A stretch of 64,000 nt of DNA. It comes from Pocillopora verrucosa (lineage: Eukaryota; Cnidaria; Anthozoa; Scleractinia; Pocilloporidae). The position numbers and the translations under genes were made by a program. Location of the stretch: assembly GCF_036669915.1 (NCBI RefSeq), contig NC_089318.1:6873849-6937848 (forward strand). Reading direction: 5' to 3'. Below, in pieces: positions 54,159-64,000 of this stretch (position 1 is the first letter of the stretch; every line of letters begins with the position of its first letter). Below the pieces are notes generated by a model, which was given only the letters and a program-made list of their open reading frames with translations, did not search any database and had not been told where the DNA came from.

Positions 54159-57100
54159 ATGGACACCATTTTGGAGAAGATTTTAAAAGGGGAAATAACA
54201 TCGGATGACTTAACCGATCCCCTTCAGATTGTTAAAAATGAGGTAAGCTTTATCATCTGAACAGTGTGGCCGAAATGTAGGTACCGTGGAAAAGCACAGA
54301 TGTTTTTATCAGCTTGTGCAAGTGTCCCGAGCTCTCTTCCGTAAGGTTACTTAGTCCGTAGTGTATTTGTTTTGATTAAAGCTGATGGCATGTAGAAAAT
54401 TATTTTGGAATCGGAAAAACAAATTTCCATGAGTGGAATAATCAGAATTCATTCTTATTACACCAGTTTTAATTTGGGATAACAACGTGAACTCTCTGGG
54501 AAACCCCTGGCCCTCGGTAACTTAAGGAAGTTTTAAAGTTCTTGACCAGGGGTGTGCTAAACGTGGGTTGGGGGGAACGGGTCGGCGGCGCTGATTACAA
54601 CTTATTGAGGTCTGAAATGGGTTAGTTTTAGGGTAACTATTATTTTTTTCTCGATTCTCACCTAGATTTGATGATGGCTGTATACAGTATGCATACAACT
54701 GGTTGAAAACCTATTTTATAAAGAACAAGAAGTTATACAGGCTTTCAAATATACAAGCAAACTTTCTAGCGCATTGTTAACTCCCAAACAATGAACAAAA
54801 AATCAGTTTTGATTTAAGACAGGTGGAAGGATAAGGGCCTAACTAAGAGGAGGGAAGGGGGGGGGGGGGAGAGCAGAGAGGGGCTCAGTGGAAACCTAAA
54901 GTTCTAGATGAAGGCCATATTGAATATAGGGGCATCATTGAGATGGAGGCTTATCAGAGCATAACAGTTACTAATGGAGAGGAGGGTGGTGTAGTTGCCT
55001 ATGTTAAACTGGCATTGATCCAATGCAGCAAGCATTTTGATGCAGTTGCCTGCTTTAGTGAATGGATTCTGGGATAGCCACCATAATTATTGTTTAGTTT
55101 GGGGTCTGAGAATTGTCCAGGACAAGATACAAAATGTTCTGAGATATTTAAGCTTTTTTTTATTTTCTATTTGATCCACATGTCAAGGATGAAAAAGAGA
55201 AGTTAAAACAGCACAGTATTGGAGAGCTGGTCCCCTTCCTTCTCAACTACCTTAGAGAAAAAACCTTGCATCACTTAACCCCACGACAAAGTGCTGCTCT
55301 AACACCCAAGAAGACATCAGTGTCCCATGGCAAAGGTGTACCGGAAAAAGCTCTTCACGTGGCAAAGGGCTCCTCTAGGGGGAATGTATTTCCTTCACAA
55401 AAGACCCCTTCTCCATCCCCTGTTACTCCGTTGTCACAAAGTCGAAGAGATACACCCTCTTCATCGCCAAATTTCAAGAGAAAGTCTCCTAAAGTGCCAG
55501 GAAATGAGAGAATTTCACCACTGGTTACACAGCCGAAGTTAAATATCGATGATCCCAATGATTTTCCTCCCATGAAATCCACCAGGTGAGTCAGTGTACA
55601 ATCAATATTAATCCTTTACTTGCCAATATCAGTTTGTTTGATCTCCTCACTGTACTTTATAAATTTCCTATGGTGCTGACAAGGAGAACTTGTTACAATC
55701 AAGAGCTTCTTTAGTTGGTGATCATTTCCTTTATTCTCATGACCTTGATGAGTGATTCAGGGGTGATATTGTAAGCAGAAATTAGATGCTTCAACTGTAG
55801 GCCCTTTTAGGAGTCAGTGGATTCAAACTTTGATTGTATTATTTTCTCTCAGGGACTTGCTACTTATCCCAATATTGAATGATGTTTTTGTGTCAACAGC
55901 AAAAAAGTAACACCATCACGAAGAATCACACCAACACAGGTCAAAGGTGATGGTAGAAAGGGAAAATCTTCACCAGCGTTTGCATCATCACCATTTTCTA
56001 GCTCGCATTCAATGCTGGATGGCCATGGAAGTCCAGCATCTTTACAAGAAGAAAGGGACTTGTTAAAAATTATGAAATCTAAAAGAAAGAATAAGGGGGA
56101 TTCCCCTTGGGGTTATAGAACTAGCCCCAGTCCCCAAACTGGGATTAGATCCCCTCCGTCTCATGTCTTAGGAGATTTCATCATAACTCCACCAAAACAC
56201 CCAACTGCAGTGCCTGATGCATGGCAAAAGAACAAATCAAAACCAGATGAAAGTTTGATTTCAACACCTTCACCTTACAAGAGCCCTGATGCAAGTGAAG
56301 CTTCTGATATCCTGACTGCAGACCCCAGAAGTTGTGAACAGTCTGAGAAACAAAGTTGTATAGAAGAAATTCAACCAGTACAAGCTGTGAAGGACAAAGT
56401 TATTTTTCACATTAAACTGGATGCTCTTGCTAAAATTTATTCAAGATGTATAACAGGTAAGTTTGAATCTTTTCAATTTTGTACATAGAAATGTCCTCCA
56501 TATGGCTTGGTTGTTCATCTAATGATTGATTTCTTAACTGCTGGTAAAGTTTCTATCCATTGGATAAATTTAATCCATTTTGGTTGTTGGAAGGATGGAT
56601 GGGGGTGTCAACTTGCTATCTAGTATAAGAATTTACCCATAGTGAGGTCAACAGTGTAAATATTTGTTAAGTTCTGTGTACATGTTAAAAAGATGTTTGT
56701 TTGTAGATTATATTGTTTGTAAAAAATCTCTTAAGAGTCAACTGCCTGCATTTAGATGATTTTCACTCATTTATTCCTGCAATGATAACAATATTATCAA
56801 GCACAATTCCCACCTGAGTCGCTTGCAGGTGAATAACAAAGGATATTCAGAGTTTGAGTACTTTCAATGCCATCCACTCATTTAGTATGTACTAAACATG
56901 TACATCACACGGTCTGCACTTTCTGAAACTTTTAATCTGCTGGATAGCTATCCCAAGAATTCTCGTTTTATTGACTGGATGAGCTTATTCAGTGAATAAA
57001 TTTATAAAAATTTACTACTAGGGCCTGGTGTTTTGATTCTCAAAAATCAAACCATGATCACACTTATGCCAGAGACATTGCTAACCTACAATTTTTGCTT

Positions 57101-60100
57101 TTTTCATGATGAAGAAAACCTGGTTCCTAATGTTACAGCAGAAATTTATTTTGTGGTACAGCTGTTGACTGCAAGAGGCATTGCTCATGAATCAAGGCAA
57201 GAAGAAATTAATGGTAACAACATTGTTAAAAAATAATACAGCATTGTAAATGTGATGTCCATGAACCCAATCTAAAATTTGAGTTTTCTCCTTTGAAGAT
57301 GATTTCAAGGCTTAAAGTTTTCTGCTGAAAGAAATAATTCAAAGTGGTTTGCTGTCATGACACTTTGTTAGGGCTATCCTATCCCTGGAAGGGGTGGAAA
57401 AAAGATTTTAAAAATTGTAGAGGGTGGTCAATTTTTAGTTGATGACATTTTTCTAGGGGTAAGAGGGTGTATTTAGCCAATGGGGATGTGCTGCTGGATG
57501 AATTTGCATTTTCATGAATGGATTACTATTTGGGGGGTTGCATTTTCAATGCTGTTACTAGAATGGGGTCATACATTTTTGGGATTTTGGGTAAAAGAAA
57601 ATTCTTGTAAGTAAGGATGTAAAAATGAGGTAGATGCATAATCAGAAACTGATTACGTTGGGATCACAAAAATAACATTTGCCCAAAATTGTCTAATATG
57701 GGGTCTATGATATGGTATGGGTTCTGAGAGGCCAATGGCACATACCCAGCAAAAATTCACCCAAGTACCCTGCTCCCTCCCCCCCTTTTCTTCCCTTGGG
57801 GAAATTTCATGATAACTCTTACCTTTTCTGATCATCCTTTTTTGAAGACCAGGTTAAACTGTTTTGTGTAACAAGAAAAATATAGAAAATATTGCTTGAA
57901 TTTTGCTTTCATTGGTGACTAATTGACCAATCATTTACCTCCATTAGGTAATAATTTGGATGATCAAAATATTCTGGATTCAATTCATAATTCCACTTAC
58001 TTTGCTGTCACAGTGCTGGAAGAGATTAAGAGGTGTGTTAGACTTCCTTTATAACATAATTCTTTTCACCATCTTGAAATCTCAATAATTATAATAATTA
58101 TAATACTTATACTAATAATTATATCATTATTTGACCAGTCTCCTGATGGGCCTTCTTGGGGCCAATGCAAACAAATTGAAACAAACATTGTAAAGAGCCA
58201 GAGAGAGCCTGAACCCAGGATCACCAGACTACAAGTCCAACATCCTAACCGCTCTGCCTCCACAAATCTCATTGCCAGCAGCATAAAATAAAGTCTTTAG
58301 TCAGCACAGGCGTCTTATAATAGCAAGCTAATTTTATAAGCTCATAATTGTTTATCTGAGCAGCTATGTTTGATTTGGAGTTAGAGTGGACAGTGGAAGT
58401 AGGGGGTAGGAGAAGGGCAAGGAGATGTGATTTTCACTGCCCCACCCCTACTCCTCTCCTTGTTTTTGACTGTCAACTGCCCCCTTGTTACAAATTTCCT
58501 TTTTTCATTTCCTTCCACTGCCATTAAAATCAAAGATGGCGGCCATAATTTTGGTTAAGAAAATACTGAGCACTCTCTAATCAAAATTACGCCTGCTCTG
58601 CAGGCTACAAATCTTGTCCTTGTGTAATTTTTTCCTTTTTCTTTGCCTCATATTTGACTTGCATTTGTCAGATTAGTTCTTCTGTTGGACAAGGAGACTC
58701 TTCGTTTATTAGCTGATAATCCAAGGGTATGTGATGTGAATTTTTTTCCTTTTTTTACCAATACTTTTGGGATGATAAACCACTTGATTAAGTGTCTTGT
58801 ATGTTTGAATCCAAATGAAATCAAGCATCAAGGAAAAAACAGGAATGGATAAAAGGTACCATTCAGTATTGAACAAGTGTGGTTAATTTTAAGACAAAGC
58901 CTGCCAGGGCTGTGCTGTAGCAGTAAATAGGTGCCATAGGCCACTAACCTTATAATAATAATAATAATAATAATAATAAGGACTTTATTTATAGAGGGGG
59001 ACACGTAACAGCTGAAAAGCTGACAAACCTGTGGCCCTCTAACTAAATTATACAGCATTACAAAATAATACTAATAAATAGATAAATATACAAATAATTA
59101 CAAAATTCTATGATAGAAATAGCAGGATATATTAAAAATATTCAGAAAGATAAAATTAATTTATAAAAAATTAAAATTAGATAATGTGCTATTGCTTAAT
59201 ATTGTTTCAAAGTTGTCCAGGTTTCTATATGAGCTTATAAAATACTTTTTCACAGCTGTTTTGAATAGTTTTATACTAGGCTTATTTTTGATATCATGGG
59301 GAAGGCTGTTCCATAACTTAACTGCGTCAACACTGAATGCCTTGCCACCATCGTTATTTCTTAGGTATTTGGGACACACTAAATTTAAATTGCCATGTCT
59401 AGTAGACCTATTGTGTACAGAACTGTTCGTCTTGAGCAAGTCTCTGATGTAAATCGGAACATCGCCTTTAAGGCTCTTAAAAATCATTGTACACTTATTT
59501 AGTTTGATTTCATCAAAAAAAGGCAACCAGCCTAGTTTACTAAAGTTTATAACACTTCTAGAATAAGAGTCAACTCCAAGAATTACTCGGGCAGCCCTTT
59601 TCTGTAACCTTAGGAGACAGTGGAGTTCTTTAGCGTCGCAGATATTCCAAACCATGCTCCCATACATAAGGACGGGTTTAATCAAGGCGTTATAGTATAA
59701 GAGTCTTTCTTTTATTGGAAGGTATCTCTTTATCTTCTTCAATAAACCAATACGCTGAGAAAGCTTGGCCTTTAGACTAGAAATGTGGTCGCTAAATGTA
59801 AGATCTTGATCGAGTGTTACACCAAGCAATTTATAAGAAGTTACTTGTTCTATTTCGGCCCCATCAAGGGTTATTGACAGGTGATTGTCATCCGCTAATG
59901 AAGAATGTAGCCTCTTTCCGGTGATAAGTAATGCATTGGTTTTAACGGCGTTTAGGACCATCCCATTTTCGCTAGACCATTTACTTAATTTATCCATGTA
60001 TTCTTGAAGACGTCGTTCCAATTCCAAAGGTGCATTATCGATATTAGCGCTGGCTTTAAATGTGGTGTCATCCGCGTAAGCATGAATAGTTGAGTCCGAT

Positions 60101-61208
60101 CCAACAGCTTCGGGAAGATCATTGACGAAAATTAAAAACAGTAGAGGTCCTAATATGCTACCTTGAGGAACACCATTGGTTAGCGTAAGTTGTGACGAAG
60201 TCAAATACCTTGACCACTTTGCTTTTGTGAAAGCTTTTAATTGGTGGAAATCCCAGATTTGTCAGACTTGAGCCTACATACACTCAGTAATTCTTCCAAT
60301 ACAGGCTGTAGCACAGCTTTGCAATTAGCTGTTCCCACTTATTGTATAAACGGATATTATTTATATAATTAAGTGGATTTGAATTCAAATTTGTGAAGAG
60401 GAGAACCAACAGTTTATTTATGGGAGAAAGTCTTTTCACCTTTTCACCCACAAGATCTCATTAGTATTTCTCCTTACTGACTCTGCTGTACAATTCATCT
60501 GATGTTAGTTTGGAGAATTTTGTATTGGATCAACTGATAATCCCTCAATTGATATTTGTCTATATTCTCATCACCTGTCTGCTTGATATTGTATTGATAT
60601 TGTTAGGAGAAATTCCGTCTTGGTCAGTCATGGGAGGGTTAAATTAATTCTGGTTATTTTTCTTGCTCACTTACAAGAGATTCATGGCAAGAGAGAATCC
60701 ATTATTTCTTTTTTTTTTTTCTCAGATTGCAGATTTTTCACCAGGTCTCAAGGAGACATTTCTTCAGCAGTACAAAACCTACTCTGTCAAAAAGGTGGGA
60801 ATTACCTTGTTTAATCAGAAGCTTTTATTTTTTTATATAAGATGAATAATGCAGTATGAATAATTAAAGATTTAACACATTTGCTAATGATGGTTATGGT
60901 AATAATAACAATAACATTGATACCACCAATAACTACATTTTGAAAGGAAATGAAGGTCTTAAAAATTAGCCAAAAGGCAAAAATTAGTATCAACATCTTA
61001 ACCTTGATGCAAGGGTAACCAGGATATTTTAAGCTGCAAGATGAATTACTATGCAGTAAGTTATGTTTTATTATCGCAAGCCTCTTTTTTAGGTGACAGA
61101 GATGAACTTTGTCAAATCTCCCCTTGGTGGAGTACCATTTAGTGTTGAACGAGACAATAAACAGAATTTTCCAACTGACAGAGCTTTCCACAACTTCAGA
61201 AAACAAAG
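54159..61208 (+). CDS. CDAN1: Codanin-1, N-terminal ~487 residues in eight exons (3' part not found)
   Basis: Exons: 54159-54242, 55188-55585, 55900-56456, 57115-57213, 57948-58032, 58672-58726, 60726-60794 and 61093-61208. All are GT-AG with compatible phases. Landmarks in order: LVPFLLNYLREK, DDPNDFPPM, SRRITPTQ, LQEERDLLK, ENLVPN, VVQLLTAR, LDKETLRLLADN, DRAFHNFRKQR. Each lines up with vertebrate codanin-1, a ~1,230-residue protein that binds ASF1 and restrains histone import, and is mutated in congenital dyserythropoietic anaemia type I. The ATG at 54159 is chosen because an earlier ATG (54145) runs into a stop. The frame leaves exon 8 in phase 2 at a GTAAAC donor, so more exons are required; none is recognisable before 64,000. 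Introns 5 and 6 carry antisense SINE and LINE insertions. Confidence 0.85.
58085..58275 (-). mobile_element. tRNA-derived SINE in CDAN1 intron 5
   Basis: The - strand reads GGCAGAGCGGTTAGGATG (A-box-like), GGACTTGTAGTCTGG (anticodon-arm-like) and GATCCTGGGTTCAGGC (B-box), then ~100 bp of unrelated body and an AT-rich ATTATA-type tail at 58085-58130. The acceptor stem is not closed, so it is not a functional tRNA gene. Confidence 0.65.
58951..60207 (-). mobile_element. 5'-truncated LINE fragment in CDAN1 intron 6
   Basis: A 347-codon reverse frame (60204 to 59161) starts inside the reverse-transcriptase palm: NGVPQGSILGPLLF, then the catalytic AYADDTT. It continues through TSYKLLGVTLDQDL, LKPVLMYGSMVW-type thumb sequence, QKRAARVILG, and the C-terminal KLWNSLPHDIKNK. 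There is no stop within it, so this fragment is younger than the LINE at 41108. The 3' end is a (TTA)n tail (58951-58979 on the + strand as TAA repeats). It lacks the endonuclease and the first half of the RT. Clade not resolved. Confidence 0.85.
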
Positions 61209-61238
61209 GTAAACAAGTGCGTAGTAGACGAGCTGACG

Positions 61239-61692
61239 TTATAGTAATACAGGCAAACCTGTATTGAGCGGTCTCCCACGGGGAATGGGCAGGGCAGGGC
61301 GCTTAATACACGTTCCAAAGAATAGGAGTAAAATAAGAAGCGATAGAAAACGCCATTGTATACCATCATTGACCTTACAGTGTTCAAAAACTCGCTTCTA
61401 AAAATACTACTTACCTTGATTTTGGGAGATAAACATGGATTAAATTTGACTTGAAAGATTGTTCTTAGTTTCCTCCGAGTATTTCCGCTTTAAATGACCG
61501 CTCAATACAGGTGGAAAACAATACAAGCAGGCTGTGGGGATCACTCAAGGTGACCGCTTATTAAAGGTGACCGCTTGACAGAGGTGAAAATTGCAATGAT
61601 TTAGGGGAAACAAATTCAGGACTTTGACAACCGACCGCTTAATAAACGGTGACCTCTTGATACGGTGCCGCTTAAGACAGGTTCGACTGTGT
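61239..61692. repeat. Inverted-repeat element with internal GACCGCTTA motifs in CDAN1 intron 8
   Basis: The left end AGGCAAACCTGTATTGAGCGG and the right end CCGCTTAAGACAGGTTCGAC are inverted with few mismatches. Between them the motif GACCGCT(T/C)A is repeated about five times (61497-61660). It looks like a non-autonomous DNA element or satellite-like fragment; class not determined. Confidence 0.5.
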
Positions 61693-61699
61693 GATATTC

Positions 61700-63640
61700 A
61701 AGCGTTTAAACACCTTAAATATCAGTGAAGAAATATATAGCATATCCTAAGAGTTATGAGATATTTGAGAGTTCTAAGCGTGTTTCCTTGATACTCCAAG
61801 GTAGGAGCTACTTTCATTTAGTACAGCGTTACTCCCTAATTGTAACCAAGTAGCCTATTTTCCATGTATTTGTGGTCAAGTGGAACCATATACGTTGGGC
61901 AGCCCTCCACAAAAGCTACTTCATTGGGTGTCAGCGGAAGATCAACTCATTCACTCTTACTCAAGCCTCTATGTAACCGTCACCGCTTCCCCCTTCCCGC
62001 CCCAACTCCTTCCCCTCCCCTCCCCCCTTCGACGGCAACAGCCTGCCGAATAACGGCCAAGTTTCCCGGAAGCAAATGAATTGTCTAGGATACAAGCTAA
62101 CTGATCGCTTTGATTAGCAAAGGACGCGACAGCATACTTAAGCGGAGAGCTCTGACAGCTCACTCTCGCTAACGCGAAGGAGAAGATAAGATGCAATACT
62201 AAAAGCAAAAGAATTTAATCTGAGCACTGAGTTACAGTTTCTGTTATACTGTTGTATTTGTTTGTGTTACGTACTAGTATGTTTACAAAATGTCGTTCTT
62301 CTTTTTTCTTCTCTGAAAATGTTATATAGCACCTCTTTCTTGCCATAACGGCCACATCTCTACAGAGGTAGCTTGTTAGCACTTGCCCCCCTCGTCTCGT
62401 AAGAAATCGGAAGGGGTGACGCCCTTCTCTTTTTTTTTAAGGGAAATGAGGGGAGGGGGCTCTATACAACCTATATAACGGTCACTTTCTCTCTCAGTGT
62501 GTCTCTCAAAGTATATATAGTACTTCGGAAGAGCTTTCACTTCGTTCGTGTCAGATCTGGAACGTTCAAAGGGAGTCACAAAAGTTTTTGGCGCGTAGTA
62601 TGCAAACTCAGCTTAGCGCCTGCGGAAACAATGGACATGGGATGTTCACAAAAAAAGAAGTAACACACCAACATTTGCCATTTCCTCAAGCAAACGAAAG
62701 GTGACCTTCGTCAGATTTTTACTGATAGAAGTAATTGCTCCATACTTCCTAGCCCCAATGAATTGAAAAACGTTCTGTCGATATGTGCTTTCGATTCTTT
62801 ACGGAGAAATGAAGTCACATACAGTTTTCCAAATAGATGAAATGTCTATCTCACACGTTCGGAGAAACGATTGTCTCCCGACTGTTCCGAATTCGCCTCC
62901 CGATGTTACCGATATGTCTGTGACCAACTCACGACGATCGAAGCCGTCTTCGGTGTTTTTGAGTTCATAAAATCTAGTTGGCCGGGAAACAATAAAATCC
63001 TCGATTGTCTGGCAGACCGGCTTATTGATAAGAAGATATTAGCTTCTACACTTTTTTCAAGTACCGTACATGAACCGATGCAAGTTGTTAGAGGTTAATT
63101 TTCTGCTGATGAAGATGCAAGCACCAAGTTTTATTTCAATTACATTGAAATGACCAGTACTAGAACTCTATTACGATCTTTTGGAAGCTTAATATAAGTA
63201 TGATTGCGTTCCCTCTAACAGAGTTTAGTGGTAGAATTCTGTGTTCAAATATTGGTGAAAAACTTGTTTTAAATGTCCTACGTTTTTGTGTTTGTAAATG
63301 TCACGGAGATAAGAGAGATGTTTTGAAGTAATAAAAAAAGATAACAATACTGCAGCGAATCCTACTCACTGAGCCCGTTTAACGAGGTAATCACTATTTG
63401 AGATAAGTGAGAGCTTCCGGCCAGAAGATAAGGCGTCGAATTATTATTTACGCGCATTGCCCACGCGTGAAAATTATGCTCAGTCTATATCAGGAGAATA
63501 ACCTTAACTTTAAGAATCAGCTTGATTAATTCTGTTTTGTGCCGTAGACAAAATAATAAGCTTTGTCTAATCTAAGGTGTGTTTTTGCCGGAAGCGTGGT
63601 GATTCTAAACTTTTGCTCCACATCACGTGACTATTGCACA
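61700..63640. other. No gene supported
   Basis: Mixed AT-rich sequence with a pyrimidine-rich run at about 61980-62030. I see no codanin-1 exon, no conserved domain and no duplicated cluster sequence. The open frames of 60-80 codons here have no recognisable content. Confidence 0.3.
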
Positions 63641-63781
63641 GCTGTGTGTGGCATCCTGACGAAAGGCCAAAAATAATATTAGCGAAAAAACGACATTCTC
63701 ATCGCCAGAGTTGGGCGACGATTTCTCGTCACAACCTTCGAAGGAACTCATCTCGTCGAAGGAAGCTTTAACTTCAAAAAG
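63640..63781 (+). other. Possible 5' exon of a downstream gene
   Basis: A stretch with GAAGGAACTCATCTCGTCG and CTTTAACTTCAAAAAG ends at an excellent splice donor (AAG|GTAAGT, exon end 63781). A CACGTGAC E-box-like site lies at 63625. It contains no ATG-started frame of note, so it would be a 5' UTR exon. It could alternatively be a chance donor. Confidence 0.2.
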
Positions 63782-64000
63782 GTAAGTCGCAAAGTTTTGA
63801 TCGATTTTATTGCAAATGCAGTTTGTTGTGGAAATAGTCGAGATTTCGTTTGAAGCAGATAAAATTTAATCGCTAGAGCTAAAATATCAATCACTAGTGA
63901 TGGAACTCAATCGTTAGTGCTAGCAACAACTCGTAATTGTAAATCAATTTAGTTTTCTAAAATGCTCAATTGTTAGTGCTGAACCTCAGTCGCTTGTGTC

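Noticed and set aside
58190..58265. Possible functional tRNA gene
   Set aside because: A- and B-boxes are present but there is no paired acceptor stem, and it continues into a SINE body and AT-rich tail.

Overview
The window is nuclear DNA from an animal, most likely an anthozoan cnidarian (a coral or sea anemone). The evidence is AT-rich sequence, intron-containing genes with GT-AG splice sites, metazoan genes (SIVA1, codanin-1), and dense LINE, Penelope-like, SINE, MITE and PIF/Harbinger debris. The host group is inferred from overall character; no species-specific marker was identified.

Positions 1 to about 50,860 form a duplicated multigene cluster built from three recurring parts. (1) 'TM-A' genes, + strand: small single-pass membrane proteins of 92-119 residues starting MSVIEIV and ending RPLPRENDE. 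Six have an open frame (1413, 7892, 12323, 19815, 25260, 36744) and one is a relic (38463). (2) 'TM-B' genes, + strand: 96-residue single-pass membrane proteins starting M(E/D)TEPL and ending QEQDERFS. Four are intact (32177, 34954, 44756, 47960) and four are broken. (3) TRAF-type zinc-finger genes, - strand, resembling TRAFD1/XAF1. Two are intact seven-finger copies of 325 residues (46265-47242 and 49378-50355) and about eight are truncated or broken. The recurring plan is a zinc-finger gene on the - strand whose 5' end faces a membrane-protein gene on the + strand across a 0.7-1.5 kb spacer. In vertebrates TRAFD1 and XAF1 are interferon-inducible immune regulators, so an innate-immunity cluster is a reasonable but unproven reading. 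I recognise no known family for TM-A or TM-B.

The cluster is riddled with repeats. There are two related long-inverted-repeat elements flanked by TTAA (12909-18066 and 25999-28972) at the same position downstream of two TM-A paralogues. There are five copies of one Harbinger transposase fragment, a 123-bp minisatellite (6341-7198), and 20-bp minisatellites inside the divergent spacers. A LINE has split a zinc-finger gene (41108-42937). Penelope-like pieces at 24043, 43331 and 43907 carry hammerhead-ribozyme-like cores.

From about 50,860 the sequence becomes ordinary single-copy gene space. SIVA1 (three exons, - strand, 52047-53954) lies head-to-head with CDAN1/codanin-1 (+ strand, eight exons seen, 54159-61208, continuing beyond what I can find), with only 204 bp between the start codons. 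CDAN1 introns hold an antisense SINE and an antisense LINE fragment with similar AT-rich tails. Nothing clearly coding is visible after 61,208 apart from a possible 5' exon with a good splice donor at 63,781.
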